A stretch of DNA of 64,000 bases from Arthrobacter sp. cf158 (GCF_900106835.1 NZ_FNNR01000003.1:1-64000), one strand, 5' to 3'; shown: positions 1-8,721, numbered from the stretch's first letter. The notes: generated by a model from the sequence alone, not told the origin. Program-made: numbers and translations.

Positions 1-393
1 CTGACCGGTAACGCGATCCGTGTTCCTACCCCGGATGTTTCCATGGCCATCCTCAACCTGAACCTTGAGAACGGCACCACCCGGGACGAGGTCAATGACT
101 ACCTGCGGGAGATGTCCCTGCACTCGGAGCTGCGCAAGCAGATCGATTACATCGACTCGCCCGATGTTGTTTCCACGGACTTCGTTGGCTCACGCCGGGC
201 AGGCATCGTGGACGGCCTCGCCACCATCTCCAACGACAAGAACCTCGTGCTCTACGTCTGGTACGACAACGAGTTCGGCTACTCCTGCCAGGTTGTCCGC
301 GTCATGGAAGAAATGGCCGGCGTAAACCCGCCATCATTCCCGGCACGCGACGTCGTGGCACCCATCGCTGTGCTGGAAACGGCTGACGCCTAA
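1..393 (+). CDS. gap: Glyceraldehyde-3-phosphate dehydrogenase, C-terminal part (5' end outside window)
   Basis: This is the last 130 codons of a GAPDH, which converts glyceraldehyde-3-phosphate to 1,3-bisphosphoglycerate with NAD(P) in glycolysis or gluconeogenesis. The open frame is in phase from base 1. The family pattern is clear: IRVPTPDVS, then DVVSTDF, then WYDNEFGYSCQVV, which belongs to the catalytic domain. The residues between the first two motifs (LREMSLHSELRKQIDY) and the extra C-terminal tail differ from the compact GapA type and resemble the longer GapB-like form of Corynebacterium. That subtype is an inference because the NAD-binding half is missing. A strong hairpin follows the stop codon. 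Confidence 0.93.
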   Translation: MTGNAIRVPTPDVSMAILNLNLENGTTRDEVNDYLREMSLHSELRKQIDYIDSPDVVSTDFVGSRRAGIVDGLATISNDKNLVLYVWYDNEFGYSCQVVRVMEEMAGVNPPSFPARDVVAPIAVLETADA

Positions 394-413
394 GCACTCC
401 GAAGTATTCGAGG

Positions 414-449
414 GTTTCCCGGCTGAGTCACTGGCATCAGCCGGGAAAC
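414..449 (+). terminator. Hairpin terminator after gap
   Basis: A perfect 13-bp inverted repeat (414-426 with 437-449, arm GTTTCCCGGCTGA) with a 10-nt loop lies 21 bp after the GAPDH stop. No long T-run follows, as is common for actinobacterial terminators. Confidence 0.75.
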
Positions 450-466
450 CTGACCAAAATGGGTTC

Positions 467-676
467 ATGGAAAATGAATCGACTCTGGAGCACGAAACCA
501 CCTTGGAACATGCGCTGGATGTTGCCCGGGCAAATCACAAACAAGCCCAGAAACTCCTGGACCAAGCGGTAGCGGGCAACGCTGCTGGTGACGTCACTGA
601 CCAGCGGGTTGAGCAACTGCGGGGACTCCTTGTGGTGGCAGCGGAGGATCTGCAACGGGTCATGCGGGAGCAGTAA
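467..676 (+). CDS. Small hypothetical protein, 69 aa
   Basis: This short acidic, Glu/Gln-rich protein is predicted to be mostly helical (ALDVARANHKQAQKLLDQAV, then VEQLRGLLVVAAEDLQRVM). I recognise no domain. It has no membrane segment or signal peptide. It sits alone between the gap terminator and the HNH nuclease. There is no good ribosome-binding site, but CAAAAT lies at 455-460, exactly 6 nt before the ATG, the arrangement of a leaderless promoter seen elsewhere in this window. Codon use is GC-rich at third positions like its neighbours, which favours a real gene. The function is unknown. Confidence 0.55.
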   Translation: MENESTLEHETTLEHALDVARANHKQAQKLLDQAVAGNAAGDVTDQRVEQLRGLLVVAAEDLQRVMREQ

Positions 677-796
677 CCAACTAGGCGCTCCTCCGCGGCA
701 GTGTGACTCCTCCTACACACTGTGGATACCGGCTCATACTGTCGGGGCCTTGTTCTACGCTCGTAGGACATTGTCTGCCCCACTGGATGGAGTCCC

Positions 797-1597
797 TTGA
801 GTATCACCTGGTCAGCCTACAAACGCGCCCGCCGCCGGTCCCGTCAGGCCTGGGCCATCATTGCTCTGGTGGCCGCCACCGTCGTAGCGGGGCTGGCCTG
901 GTACTTCACCACAGGCCAATTCAACGCCGCGGATCCTTGGGTAGCCGGGCCAAGCGAAGCTCCGGTCTTCAATCAGGGCTGGATGAAGCCCCTTCGCGGA
1001 GCGGCGCCCGTCGCTGCCGAAAATGCCAGCGAGGCTCTGGAACGGATCCCCGTCAAGGGTCGTGCCGCCAAAACTGATTACGACAGGTCCGCCTTCGGGC
1101 AAGCGTGGGCGGACGCTGACCGCAATGGCTGCGACACCCGCAACGACATCCTCCGGCGGGACCTTGCGGCAGTAGTGTTTACCGAAGGCTCCTCCTGCAA
1201 GGTTGCCGGTGGCACTTTTCACGAACCCTACACCGGCGCGGAAGTAACGTTCCAGAGGGGCCAGGACACCAGTTCGGCAGTTCAAATCGACCATGTGGTG
1301 GCTCTTGCGGACGCTTGGCAAAAAGGTGCTCAGCAACTCACGGCCCAACAGCGTCAAACATTCGCCAATGATCCGCTGAACCTGATCGCTGCTGATGGTC
1401 CTGCGAACGTCAAGAAGGGCGCTGGTGACGCAGCGACCTGGCTGCCGGGTAACAAGAATTTCCGATGTCACTACGTGGCACGCCAAATCTCGGTGAAGGC
1501 AGCGTACAAGCTGTGGGTGACACAAGCCGAAAAGGACGCCATGAAAGGTGTTCTCGCCTCCTGTCCAGGACAGCAGACTATTTACAACGCGAGGTGA
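797..1597 (+). CDS. Membrane-anchored or secreted HNH family nuclease (DUF1524/GmrSD C-terminal type)
   Basis: A basic N-terminus (residues 1-18) is followed by one hydrophobic segment (about 19-38), so the protein is exported or anchored with its C-terminal domain outside. The nuclease domain carries the HNH-type pattern IDHVVAL (164-170), NDPLNL (191-196), N204 and WLP (215-217), as in the DUF1524 family. Two cysteine pairs (C112/C134 and a later pair) could form disulfides. The start is TTG at 797, preceded by GGATGGAG. Related exported actinobacterial proteins are thought to be non-specific nucleases for scavenging or defence, and the substrate here is not known. Its end overlaps the convergent acyltransferase gene by 16 bp. 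Confidence 0.85.
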   Translation: MSITWSAYKRARRRSRQAWAIIALVAATVVAGLAWYFTTGQFNAADPWVAGPSEAPVFNQGWMKPLRGAAPVAAENASEALERIPVKGRAAKTDYDRSAFGQAWADADRNGCDTRNDILRRDLAAVVFTEGSSCKVAGGTFHEPYTGAEVTFQRGQDTSSAVQIDHVVALADAWQKGAQQLTAQQRQTFANDPLNLIAADGPANVKKGAGDAATWLPGNKNFRCHYVARQISVKAAYKLWVTQAEKDAMKGVLASCPGQQTIYNAR

Positions 1598-2430
1598 CCG
1601 TGCCCCAGTTGCCAGGTTCCGCCGTCGTCGATCCTCTCCAGGACGACGCGCTGAAGTGACGTATCGCGGGGGAGCTTGTCCAGATCATCCAGCCCCCTTC
1701 GGCGGAACGTAAAGTACACGGCATCAGTAGGAGCATCAGTGCAGCGATCCAGGGTGAAGCGGCGGGCGAAAGAAGCGATGTTGCTGGCTGGCAGGCGCTC
1801 TGCAAGGTAGGGGTCAAGCATCCACGAGTCGCACGTGGCCACGGTTGCTGGCTTGTCCGCAAAGTGCGTGGAAAAGAAAACCCGCGCCTCAGAGAAACTG
1901 TCGTCCACCAAAGCGGGGGAGAGGCCGCCGTCTTCAGGAATGTGGACCCCCAATACCCACGACGAGCTGTGCTCGATGATGCCGCTGACGTCCGAGGCGG
2001 GGATTTCATTCGGGGACTGGACCAAGTGGAACTGCAGCCGGCCAAGCCGGAAGAGATTTCCAGCCATGTGCAGGGTCAGCCAGCTCCAGGTATCAAGTCC
2101 AAAGTCGCCGTGGACACGCCGGTTGATCCTGAGCTGCAATCCCACGTCAGCCAAGGATGCGGCCGAAACCGCCGGGCTGATGCCGAGCTCCACGTGGTAT
2201 TCGTGGACCGTGGGAGCAAAGCGGAGCAGGGCTTCGATCCAGTCAGCCTCACGGGCGTCATAGTCCTTGATGCTGACCAGGGGGAACGTTCCGAGCCGTT
2301 CCTGCATGGCAGACATCGCCGCAAGGGCAGCCCGCCCGGGAGGGGTTGCCAGGAGGTTGGCGCACTCCGCGGCATCGGGGCCGGTGATACCCAGGAGCTT
2401 GAAGAGTTCGGCGTGAGGCTTGGTGGACAT
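1582..2430 (-). CDS. Acyltransferase domain-containing protein (GNAT-like)
   Basis: A 282-aa cytoplasmic protein without membrane segments. Its layout, a helical N-terminal domain (about 1-110) followed by a beta-rich domain with WSWLTLHMAGNLFRLGRLQF and GVHIPEDGGLSP, matches what I recall of the paired N-acyltransferase N-terminal and GNAT_C domains annotated as acyltransferase domain-containing protein in Micrococcales. The substrate is unknown. Only 4 bp separate its ATG from the stop of def, so the two are probably co-transcribed and translationally coupled. A role in N-terminal or small-molecule acylation would suit the context but is not shown by the sequence. Confidence 0.7.
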   Translation of the reverse strand: MSTKPHAELFKLLGITGPDAAECANLLATPPGRAALAAMSAMQERLGTFPLVSIKDYDAREADWIEALLRFAPTVHEYHVELGISPAVSAASLADVGLQLRINRRVHGDFGLDTWSWLTLHMAGNLFRLGRLQFHLVQSPNEIPASDVSGIIEHSSSWVLGVHIPEDGGLSPALVDDSFSEARVFFSTHFADKPATVATCDSWMLDPYLAERLPASNIASFARRFTLDRCTDAPTDAVYFTFRRRGLDDLDKLPRDTSLQRVVLERIDDGGTWQLGHGHLAL

Positions 2431-2434
2431 GGTT

Positions 2435-3007
2435 CTAGTGTCCGAACGGATCGGGATCGACGCCGGGCATCCACGTCAGGCCAGGCACTCCCCAGCCCTT
2501 CTTCTTGGCCTGCTTCAGCGCCTTCTTTGAATACCTGTCTACCAGACGGTTCACATACAGCTTGCCGTCCAGGTGATCGAACTCGTGCTGCAGGATCCGG
2601 GCGAACCAGCCGGTTGCTTCGAAGTCCACCGGGTTTCCGTGGCCATCAAAGCCTTGGACCCGGGTCCATTCAGCGCGCTGCAGGGGGTAGTACTCGCCAG
2701 GAAATGACAGGCAGCCTTCTACGTCCTCGTCCGGGTCCGGCAGTGCTCCGGAGACTTTGGAGAGGGTCAGCACTGGATTCACCACTACGCCCTGCTCCGG
2801 AACGTCGTCGTCATTGGCGTACTTGTAGACAAAGATCCGCTTGCCCACGCCAATTTGTGGTGCCGCGAGACCAACGCCGTTGGCGGCATCGTTGGTTTCG
2901 AACATGTCAGCGATCAAGGTGCGAAGTTCGTCGTCGAAAACCTCGACTTCGCTCGCCCGGCGGTGCAGGACGGGTTCGCCCCAGATGGTGACTGGCAGGA
3001 CGGTCAT
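2435..3007 (-). CDS. def: Peptide deformylase
   Basis: Removes the formyl group from the N-terminal formyl-methionine of new proteins. All three family motifs are present: GVGLAAPQIG (44-53), EGCLSFPG (97-104, with the metal-ligand Cys99) and QHEFDHLDG (140-148, HExxH with metal ligands and catalytic Glu). The length of 190 aa is normal for the actinobacterial type. It is the first gene of a two-gene unit with the downstream acyltransferase. A second step of N-terminal processing, methionine aminopeptidase, is encoded about 3.5 kb away, but the two are not in one operon. Confidence 0.97.
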   Translation of the reverse strand: MTVLPVTIWGEPVLHRRASEVEVFDDELRTLIADMFETNDAANGVGLAAPQIGVGKRIFVYKYANDDDVPEQGVVVNPVLTLSKVSGALPDPDEDVEGCLSFPGEYYPLQRAEWTRVQGFDGHGNPVDFEATGWFARILQHEFDHLDGKLYVNRLVDRYSKKALKQAKKKGWGVPGLTWMPGVDPDPFGH

Positions 3008-3071
3008 GTCAGTTCTTCCTTTGTCTGTCGCAGAGATCCGGAGGAGGCCAGGGGTCGCCTTCGGTTAAAAG

Positions 3072-3105
3072 CAAAGGCCGCACCGGATAACCGGTGCGGC
3101 CTTTG
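3072..3105 (-). terminator. Terminator of tRNA-His
   Basis: A perfect 15-bp inverted repeat (3072-3086 with 3091-3105) with the tetraloop ATAA lies just downstream of tRNA-His on the minus strand. It is followed on that strand by a T-rich stretch (TTTGCTTTT). Confidence 0.85.
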
Positions 3106-3133
3106 TGGAAACCGGCTCTGGAGCCAATCTCGG

Positions 3134-3210
3134 TGGGGTGAGCTACGGGGGTTGAACCCGCGACCTCCTGGACCACAACCAGGCGCTCTGCCAACTGAGC
3201 TAAGCCCACC
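3134..3210 (-). tRNA. tRNA-His (anticodon GTG)
   Basis: The cloverleaf is complete on the minus strand. The acceptor stem GTGGGCT pairs with AGCTCAC, the anticodon loop reads TTGTGGT, and the T-arm contains GGTTCAACC. The additional G at -1 (position 3210) faces discriminator C73, the hallmark of bacterial tRNA-His. CCA is encoded at 3136-3134. Confidence 0.97.
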
Positions 3211-3341
3211 ATGTGCCTTTTTAGGTCAGTCCGTTTGACCGGCTTTCCTTCGAGGCAACGACAAATAGCTTACCTGCTGTTTTGGGGTGCAAAGTCCACT
3301 TTTGCCGGTTTTGGCAAAAAAACCTTCAAAAATGGCGCAGA

Positions 3342-3977
3342 TCACACCGCTTCGCTGGATCCGAGGGTTTCCGCAGTGGCAATGACGTCCTTGGATATGC
3401 GCTGGGCAGTGGCCGTGTCCGGACCCGGAGCGGCAACGAAGACGGCCTCGCGGTAATAGCGGAGTTCATCGATGGAATCCTTGATGTCGCCCAGAGCGCG
3501 GTGACCACCGTGCTTGGCGGGTGACTGGAAGTAAGCGCGCGGGAACCACCGGCGTGAGAGCTCCTTGATGGTGCTGACATCGATCACGCGGTAGTGGAGG
3601 TGCTCCACGATGTTCGGCATGTCCCTGGCGAGGAACATCCGATCTGTACCTACCGAATTTCCACCGAGCGGCGCTTTGCGGGGATCCGGGACCCACTTCT
3701 CGATGTACTCGAGGACCTGCGCTTCGGCTTCGGCCATGGTCTTCCCGTGGGGGAGCTCGTCCAGCAACTTCGAACGGGTATGCATGTCCCGCACGAAGTC
3801 GTTCATTTGTTCCAGTGCAGCATCGTCCGGCTTAATCACGACGTCGACGCCGTCGCCCAGGATGTTGAGTTCGGAATCGGTCACCAACGCCGCGACTTCG
3901 ATCAGGGCGTCGTTGTTGAGGTCCAAGCCGGTCATTTCGCAGTCGATCCAGACGATGCGTTCATTAGTAATAGGCAC
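3342..3977 (-). CDS. orn: Oligoribonuclease
   Basis: A 3'-5' exoribonuclease that degrades 2-5 nt RNA fragments and dinucleotides such as pGpG to mononucleotides. It shows the DEDDh exonuclease pattern: [10 protein letters not shown] (D12, E14), [11 protein letters not shown] in the middle, and HRALGDI near the C-terminus. The length of 211 aa is typical. The start is GTG at 3977. TAGGCT lies exactly 6 nt upstream and there is no Shine-Dalgarno, so a leaderless transcript is likely. It is divergent from the mannosyltransferase gene. Confidence 0.97.
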   Translation of the reverse strand: MPITNERIVWIDCEMTGLDLNNDALIEVAALVTDSELNILGDGVDVVIKPDDAALEQMNDFVRDMHTRSKLLDELPHGKTMAEAEAQVLEYIEKWVPDPRKAPLGGNSVGTDRMFLARDMPNIVEHLHYRVIDVSTIKELSRRWFPRAYFQSPAKHGGHRALGDIKDSIDELRYYREAVFVAAPGPDTATAQRISKDVIATAETLGSSEAV

Positions 3978-3983
3978 GCGCCT

Positions 3984-3989
3984 AGCCTA
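3984..3989 (-). promoter_or_regulatory. -10 box of leaderless promoter for orn
   Basis: TAGGCT is separated by 6 nt (AGGCGC) from the GTG start, which places the expected transcription start on the start codon itself. No Shine-Dalgarno sequence precedes the gene. Confidence 0.55.
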
Positions 3990-4015
3990 TCCTTCGGCCG
4001 CTTCCAAGTGCTCCG

Positions 4016-5680
4016 ATGGTACGATTTTTGAGCGCGGCAGTGTCGTTTCTTCCTGCCGCGGAAAGCCCCAAAGACGCTGAATTTAACCCGAACACACCGG
4101 GCGAACGATTGGATGACGACCACATGACGGTGCCAGTACCCGCCGCCCAGAAGGCAGGGACAGCAGCGCCGACGCCGGATGCTGCAGCCAGCGAGGTAGA
4201 TAACGCACGCTCGCCGTTGATCGCCGGTTTCATCGGTTCGATGTTCATGGTGTTCGGTTCGTTGGGAGTGGGCTGGCTCGCTCCAGTATCCGAACTGCGG
4301 AGGCTGCCGCTCTTTATCTGGATGCGCACTGAAGGCATTGGCGTCGCGCTCTCCATAGTCCTGCTGGCTGTGGGCGGAATGCTCCTTGTCCGGGCTTGGC
4401 TCCGGTTGGGCCAACGCGTAAGGGTCTGGGGGCTGGAGGCACGCAAAGCAACACTGCAGGCCGTGGCTGCCTGGGGCCTGCCCATGATGTTCACCGTGCC
4501 CCTGTTCAGCAGGGACGTCTATGCCTACATAGGCCAAGGGCGGTTGATGGTTGAAGGCCTGAACCCATATGAGAATGGGATTTCGGCGCTCCCCAATTAC
4601 TTCCAGTTGGGCGCGGACAAGATGTGGACCGAAGCGCCGGTACCCTACGGGCAGGTGTTCCTTTGGATCGAACAGTTCGTGGTCTGGGTGACCAACGTCC
4701 AGCCTGAAGCCAGCATTATGCTGTTCAGGCTTGTTGCCTTGGTGGGCATCGTCCTCTGCATCATCTATGTGCCAAAGCTTGCGGAACTCCACGGAGTCAA
4801 TCCGCACCGGGCATTGTGGCTCACGGCAGCCAATCCGCTCTTCCTGACAAACTTCATTGCCAGTGTCCACAACGACGCCCTGATGATCGGTCTCGCACTG
4901 GCCGGCCTGTACTACTGCGCCACGCGTCGCGTCATCCTGGGGATCGTGCTGGTAACACTGTCCATCTCCGTCAAGCCCATTACGGTGGTGTTCCTGCCAT
5001 TCATTGGGCTTCTGTGGGCCGGGAAGGGAGCCTCCTGGCCACGGAAGTTCGTATTCTGGTTCCTGACTGCTGGGCTGAGCTTCGGCCTTCTCTACGCGTT
5101 GAGCCTGGTCAACGGGTTTGGTTTCGGGTGGATAAACGGGTTGTCAGCACCGGGCAGTGTGTGGATCTGGTACGCGCCCATCGGGCTGATCGGCTTGGTA
5201 GTCGCCTCTATCTTCAACGTCTTCGGACTGGATGGCTGGGGCATGGCCAAGTGGGTGTACGACGCCGGCAAGCTGCTGATGGTGGGAGCCATTGCCTGGC
5301 AGGTCTTCCGCGGCGACTACGACCGCTTGATGCGCCGGTTGACGCTCGCGTTTGCCGCGATTGTCCTACTGGCGCCCATGATCCAGTCCTGGTACGTGGT
5401 GTGGCTCATACCTCTGTTTGCCGTCACCGGAATCCGGAACGACTGGCAGGTCAAAGCCGTCTACTTCGTGGTCTCCTTCTTCATGGTCTACGCCATCTCG
5501 GATCAGTTGGACGTCTTCCCCTACCTTCAGAGTGAAGACCTCGGCCTTGCGTTGACGCTGGCGCGGAATGCGGCCGCCATCATCGCACTTCTCTTCGCCG
5601 TGTACTTGATCTTCGTGGACCCTAAGACCAAGAGCTTGTTCCGCAAGCGAGACGAGCCTGGTCTGCGCCCCATCATCTAA
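4016..5680 (+). CDS. Polyprenol-phosphomannose-dependent alpha-1,6-mannosyltransferase (MptA/MptB-like, GT-C)
   Basis: An integral membrane protein with about 12 hydrophobic segments beginning near residue 68. It resembles the GT-C glycosyltransferases MptA/MptB, which use polyprenol-phosphate-mannose to extend the alpha-1,6-mannan backbone of lipomannan and related cell-envelope glycolipids. The conserved extracytoplasmic loop after the third segment has SRDVYAYIGQGRLMVEGLNPYENG, the expected acidic/aromatic signature. The start is uncertain: ATG 4016 gives 554 aa, ATG 4124 gives 518 aa, and neither has a convincing ribosome-binding site. The first 36 residues are low-complexity and not needed for the fold. 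The polyprenol-sugar donor is inferred from the family. Confidence 0.8.
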   Translation: MVRFLSAAVSFLPAAESPKDAEFNPNTPGERLDDDHMTVPVPAAQKAGTAAPTPDAAASEVDNARSPLIAGFIGSMFMVFGSLGVGWLAPVSELRRLPLFIWMRTEGIGVALSIVLLAVGGMLLVRAWLRLGQRVRVWGLEARKATLQAVAAWGLPMMFTVPLFSRDVYAYIGQGRLMVEGLNPYENGISALPNYFQLGADKMWTEAPVPYGQVFLWIEQFVVWVTNVQPEASIMLFRLVALVGIVLCIIYVPKLAELHGVNPHRALWLTAANPLFLTNFIASVHNDALMIGLALAGLYYCATRRVILGIVLVTLSISVKPITVVFLPFIGLLWAGKGASWPRKFVFWFLTAGLSFGLLYALSLVNGFGFGWINGLSAPGSVWIWYAPIGLIGLVVASIFNVFGLDGWGMAKWVYDAGKLLMVGAIAWQVFRGDYDRLMRRLTLAFAAIVLLAPMIQSWYVVWLIPLFAVTGIRNDWQVKAVYFVVSFFMVYAISDQLDVFPYLQSEDLGLALTLARNAAAIIALLFAVYLIFVDPKTKSLFRKRDEPGLRPII

Positions 5681-5686
5681 GCGGAG

Positions 5687-6373
5687 TCATCGGGACGGCA
5701 TCAGCCGCGTCGCCTCTCGGATGGATAGCGGGCTAAGGGCTGACGCGTGATCGGCCACGAAAGTTGTGACCCAAGCAGGCTCGGTTTTGCTGAATTCGCG
5801 GAGCGCCCAACCGATCGCTTTGCGGATGAAGAACTCTTTGTCTGCCAAATTTGCTGTGACCACCGCCGCAAGTAACTGAGGATCGGTTTCCGATTTGGCT
5901 CCCAACTGGGCAGTAATGGCGGCCCTGCGGATCCACATGTCTTGGTCCTCAGCCCACTGGAGTAACAGCGGAGTCATGGTTGCCCTGTGGGCGAGGAGAA
6001 GTGCACAGATGCGGTGAGACACCCCGTCAACCAGGTCCCACCAAGCTCCGGTGCGAATAATCTCCTCATAAACGGGCACCATGTCCAGGTCTTCTTTGAC
6101 CATGCGCAGGCCCGTCAGGTCGATGGCAGCGTAGCGTTCCTCGCGGGCTTCAGCTTCCCGCCACAATTGCAGGACGGCCCGGCGCAAGTCGACCGGCGCC
6201 GACGGAGGAAACTCTTTGGCTACCACTTTGACGATTTTCCGCACCTCGGGAACCCGGACACCCAGCGACGGCATGTCCGACTTCATGTAGGCCTGGGCTC
6301 CGCGTGCCCGCTCAACGTCCCCCGCGGAACGGAGTGTTGATCGTATGGACTGCACGAGGTCATTGGTGGTCAT
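5687..6373 (-). CDS. DNA alkylation repair protein (AlkD-like HEAT-repeat glycosylase)
   Basis: A 228-aa all-helical protein of the AlkC/AlkD family, which excises bulky or positively charged alkylated bases such as 3-methyladenine and 7-methylguanine. Characteristic pieces are GVRVPEVRKIVK (about 38-49), the active-site region GAWWDLVDGVSHR (Trp and Asp contacts to the lesion) and FIRKAIGWALREFSKTEPAWV near the C-terminus. The gene ends 7 bp from the convergent mannosyltransferase stop with little room for a terminator. TAGAGT lies 6 nt before the ATG, indicating a leaderless message. Confidence 0.9.
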   Translation of the reverse strand: MTTNDLVQSIRSTLRSAGDVERARGAQAYMKSDMPSLGVRVPEVRKIVKVVAKEFPPSAPVDLRRAVLQLWREAEAREERYAAIDLTGLRMVKEDLDMVPVYEEIIRTGAWWDLVDGVSHRICALLLAHRATMTPLLLQWAEDQDMWIRRAAITAQLGAKSETDPQLLAAVVTANLADKEFFIRKAIGWALREFSKTEPAWVTTFVADHASALSPLSIREATRLMPSR

Positions 6374-6379
6374 GCCACA

Positions 6380-6385
6380 ACTCTA
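6380..6385 (-). promoter_or_regulatory. -10 box of leaderless promoter for the alkD-like gene
   Basis: TAGAGT is spaced 6 nt (TGTGGC) from the ATG at 6373. There is no Shine-Dalgarno. Confidence 0.5.
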
Positions 6386-6520
6386 GGGCGGGGGCTTGCT
6401 GGATCGGACTCGAACTGTTGCCGAAACGCCCTCGCCCGAGTTCCGTGGCAGCCGTAGAGTGGGCATGTCCGCGGCGTTGTGCCTCGGCATCGCCACTCCG
6501 GAAGCAACGAAGGGTTCCCA

Positions 6521-7288
6521 ATGTCAATGCTGAAGTCGCCTGATCAAATCGCGCTGATGCGCGAGGCCGGGCGTGTGGTTGCCAATGCCTTGGTGGCCGT
6601 GCGGAAGCATGCTGCCGTGGGTGTGTCGCTCAAGGAGCTCGACGACGTCGCGGCAACAGTGATTGCGGCTGCCGGTGCAAAGCCCGCATTCTTGGACTAC
6701 CACCCCCGCTGGGCTGCCGTGCCGTTTCCCGGGGTGATCTGTGCCAGCGTCAATGACGCGGTGGTGCATGGAATCCCCAACGGCTATGCACTGAATGACG
6801 GTGATCTGCTCAGTGTTGATTGCGGTGCGTTCGTGGAGGGCTGGTGCGGCGATGCGGCCATCAGCTTCATAGTTGGCAACGCGGATCCTGTGGACCAGGA
6901 ACTGGTCACGGCTACAGAGGCAGCCCTTGCCCGGGGTATTGAGGCGGCGCGTATCGGGAACAAAATGGGTGACCTTGCCTACGCCATTGGCGGCGAGGCC
7001 CGGCGTGCCGGCTATGGATTGCTGGCTGATCACGGTGGTCACGGAATCGGCCGGACCATGCACGCGGAGCCTCCCGTTCCCAATATCGGCAGGCCGGGTC
7101 GTGGAATGAAGCTTGAAGAGGGCTTGGTCATCGCCATTGAGCCCATGCTGATAATGGGCGGCAAGGACGACTACTACCACGACGACGACGAGTGGACCTT
7201 GAGGTCTGCCAATGGACGCAGGGCCGCTCACAGTGAACATACCGTTGCCATCACTGCGGATGGTCCGATGATCCTGACTCTGCCCTAG
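6521..7288 (+). CDS. map: Methionine aminopeptidase, type I
   Basis: Removes N-terminal methionine after deformylation. The five metal ligands can be placed: D100 (LSVDCGAF), D111 (GWCGDAA), His in GGHGIGRTMH, Glu in IEPML and Glu in SEHTVAI. H83 (VVHGIPN) is the usual active-site histidine. The protein is 255 aa from ATG 6521, chosen because GAAGGG lies 7 nt upstream; an in-frame ATG at 6479 would add a non-conserved 14-residue extension. TAGAGT at 6455-6460 is a candidate -10, giving a 54-nt leader. Its TAG stop shares the palindrome CTAG with the convergent GNAT gene. This is probably an additional paralogue to the one usually found near adk/infA. Confidence 0.95.
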   Translation: MSMLKSPDQIALMREAGRVVANALVAVRKHAAVGVSLKELDDVAATVIAAAGAKPAFLDYHPRWAAVPFPGVICASVNDAVVHGIPNGYALNDGDLLSVDCGAFVEGWCGDAAISFIVGNADPVDQELVTATEAALARGIEAARIGNKMGDLAYAIGGEARRAGYGLLADHGGHGIGRTMHAEPPVPNIGRPGRGMKLEEGLVIAIEPMLIMGGKDDYYHDDDEWTLRSANGRRAAHSEHTVAITADGPMILTLP

Positions 7289-7890
7289 TCAGCGGTGCTG
7301 CCTTTTGAAAGCCTGACGACGGGCCGCCCGGGGACAGACTCGGATACCACGTGGAAGCCGCCGGCAAGGAAAAGCGACAGCGTGCCGTGAAAGAGCTCGG
7401 CGGCGGTGGCTTTGGTTCTGAGATCCGTGTCCACTGGGTAAGCTTCGATGACGTCGGCGCCGTTTTTGAAGGCGTGATCCACCGCCGCCGAAAGCAGCGA
7501 CGCCGATACTCCTGAGCGCCTTTGCTGCGGTGCCACGACAAAACAGGTGACTGCCCAGAGGCTGATCTTGTTGTCCTCACCCTGGAGGGTTCCCTTCAAG
7601 ACACGGGATCGCTTGAGCCGGGGATAGTTGACCCGGGGTTCCACCGCGCACCAGCCAATGGGACCCCCGTCCCGGAACGCCAGGACGCCTGGGGCCGGAC
7701 TCCCTTGGAACGCTGACTTCAAGGATTCCCTGCGATCCTCCTGCGATGTAGACGCCCATTCTTTGCTGGAAAGAGCGAACCACCGGCACCAGCACCGGGA
7801 GGGCTCGCCCTTGGTTCCGAACAATTCCTCAACGGCCGCCCAGTGGGCAGGGGCAGTCTCAACACTTGAATCTGCATCGTAGTGTGCCAT
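7285..7890 (-). CDS. GNAT family N-acetyltransferase
   Basis: A 201-aa protein with the acetyl-CoA-binding core of GNAT enzymes: SLWAVTCFVVAPQQRRSGVSASLLSAAVDHAF, where the segment QQRRSGV corresponds to the pyrophosphate-binding loop (Q/RxxGxA type). The N-terminal part is rich in Trp and Cys (SRCWCRWF), as in a subgroup of actinobacterial GNATs of unknown substrate. It ends on the same CTAG as map. TATTCT sits 6 nt before the ATG, so it is probably leaderless. The acetyl acceptor cannot be told from the sequence. Confidence 0.85.
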   Translation of the reverse strand: MAHYDADSSVETAPAHWAAVEELFGTKGEPSRCWCRWFALSSKEWASTSQEDRRESLKSAFQGSPAPGVLAFRDGGPIGWCAVEPRVNYPRLKRSRVLKGTLQGEDNKISLWAVTCFVVAPQQRRSGVSASLLSAAVDHAFKNGADVIEAYPVDTDLRTKATAAELFHGTLSLFLAGGFHVVSESVPGRPVVRLSKGSTAD

Positions 7891-7896
7891 GGACCC

Positions 7897-7902
7897 AGAA
7901 TA
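7897..7902 (-). promoter_or_regulatory. -10 box of leaderless promoter for the GNAT gene
   Basis: TATTCT is spaced 6 nt (GGGTCC) from the ATG at 7890, close to the TATAAT consensus. There is no Shine-Dalgarno. Confidence 0.55.
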
Positions 7903-7953
7903 GGCACGCCCACAAAGCTGGTACCGTAGGCGCCCGGATCCCCGGCTCAGGGT

Positions 7954-8499
7954 TCAGGCGCTCACCAGTTCTCCCGTTGTGGTGTTGACCATCAACGGGT
8001 TGGCGGTGTCAGTATCTTCAACATCGGCTGCCACGGTCTCGTCTTCCGGCGGCGCCTGTTCGTCGTCGTCGGAATCCCATTCCCGGCTGCCAACAGGGGC
8101 AGAGACGTCGGTGGAATGTGCCACATCAGCGGGAGCCGAGGTGCCGTTCATGCGGGTGAAGTTGGCAGAACCCCACATAAGATCATGGCCCACGGATTCG
8201 GCGTCGATTTCTGCTACGTGGTAAACGCGGCCTTCGTGCTCCCATTGCCGCAGTCGGAGCTTGCCCACGACGAGGACGCGTTGACCCTTTTTCACGCTGC
8301 AGCCTACGTGACCGGCGAGGTAGCGGAATGACTGGACCGTGTACCAGTTAGTGTTTCCGTCCACCCACGTGTTGCTTGTACGGTCGTAGCGTCGCTCCGT
8401 AGTCCCCAGCCGAAACGTCGCAGTGGCCGTGCCGCGCGTCGTAGTGGAACTCTTGACCTCCGAGGCCACAAAGCCCCGGACGGTGATCATGTCATTCAT
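7954..8499 (-). CDS. ssb: Single-stranded DNA-binding protein
   Basis: A 181-aa OB-fold protein that coats single-stranded DNA during replication, recombination or uptake. The OB domain covers residues 1-115, with ITVRGFVASEVK, TATFRLGTTERRYD, NWYTVQSFRYLAGHV and KGQRVLVVGKLRLRQWEHEG. An acidic Asp/Glu-rich tail (SDDDEQAPPEDE) follows. The start at 8499 is preferred because AAGAAGGA lies 8 nt upstream; an upstream ATG at 8550 would add non-homologous residues. The tail does not end in the classical DDDIPF-type tip, so this is more likely a secondary SSB than the rpsF-linked housekeeping copy. Confidence 0.9.
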   Translation of the reverse strand: MNDMITVRGFVASEVKSSTTTRGTATATFRLGTTERRYDRTSNTWVDGNTNWYTVQSFRYLAGHVGCSVKKGQRVLVVGKLRLRQWEHEGRVYHVAEIDAESVGHDLMWGSANFTRMNGTSAPADVAHSTDVSAPVGSREWDSDDDEQAPPEDETVAADVEDTDTANPLMVNTTTGELVSA

Positions 8500-8721
8500 C
8501 AGTGGTCCTTCTTGGTGTAGGAAATGCCGGTCCGGCTCCTTCAGCTTCATCCAGGGAAGGCCGTCGGGGGAGTGCGGAGTTCGGCTATGTGCATAACTTC
8601 CTTCAACGCGCGGGTTGTGGAGGAACAGAGGCGCCGGTGTGGAGATGGCAGGCTCCGGGCAGATCGCACTGTAAACTCTTTGTGGCGCCAGCGGCCCTCA
8701 CGGCTGATGGTGTCAGTGTCC

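Noticed and set aside
6465..6467. ATG at 6465 next to TAGAGT as a start of a leaderless gene
   Set aside because: The spacing is 4 nt, not 6, and it is out of frame with map; the hexamer is better taken as the promoter of a 54-nt map leader.
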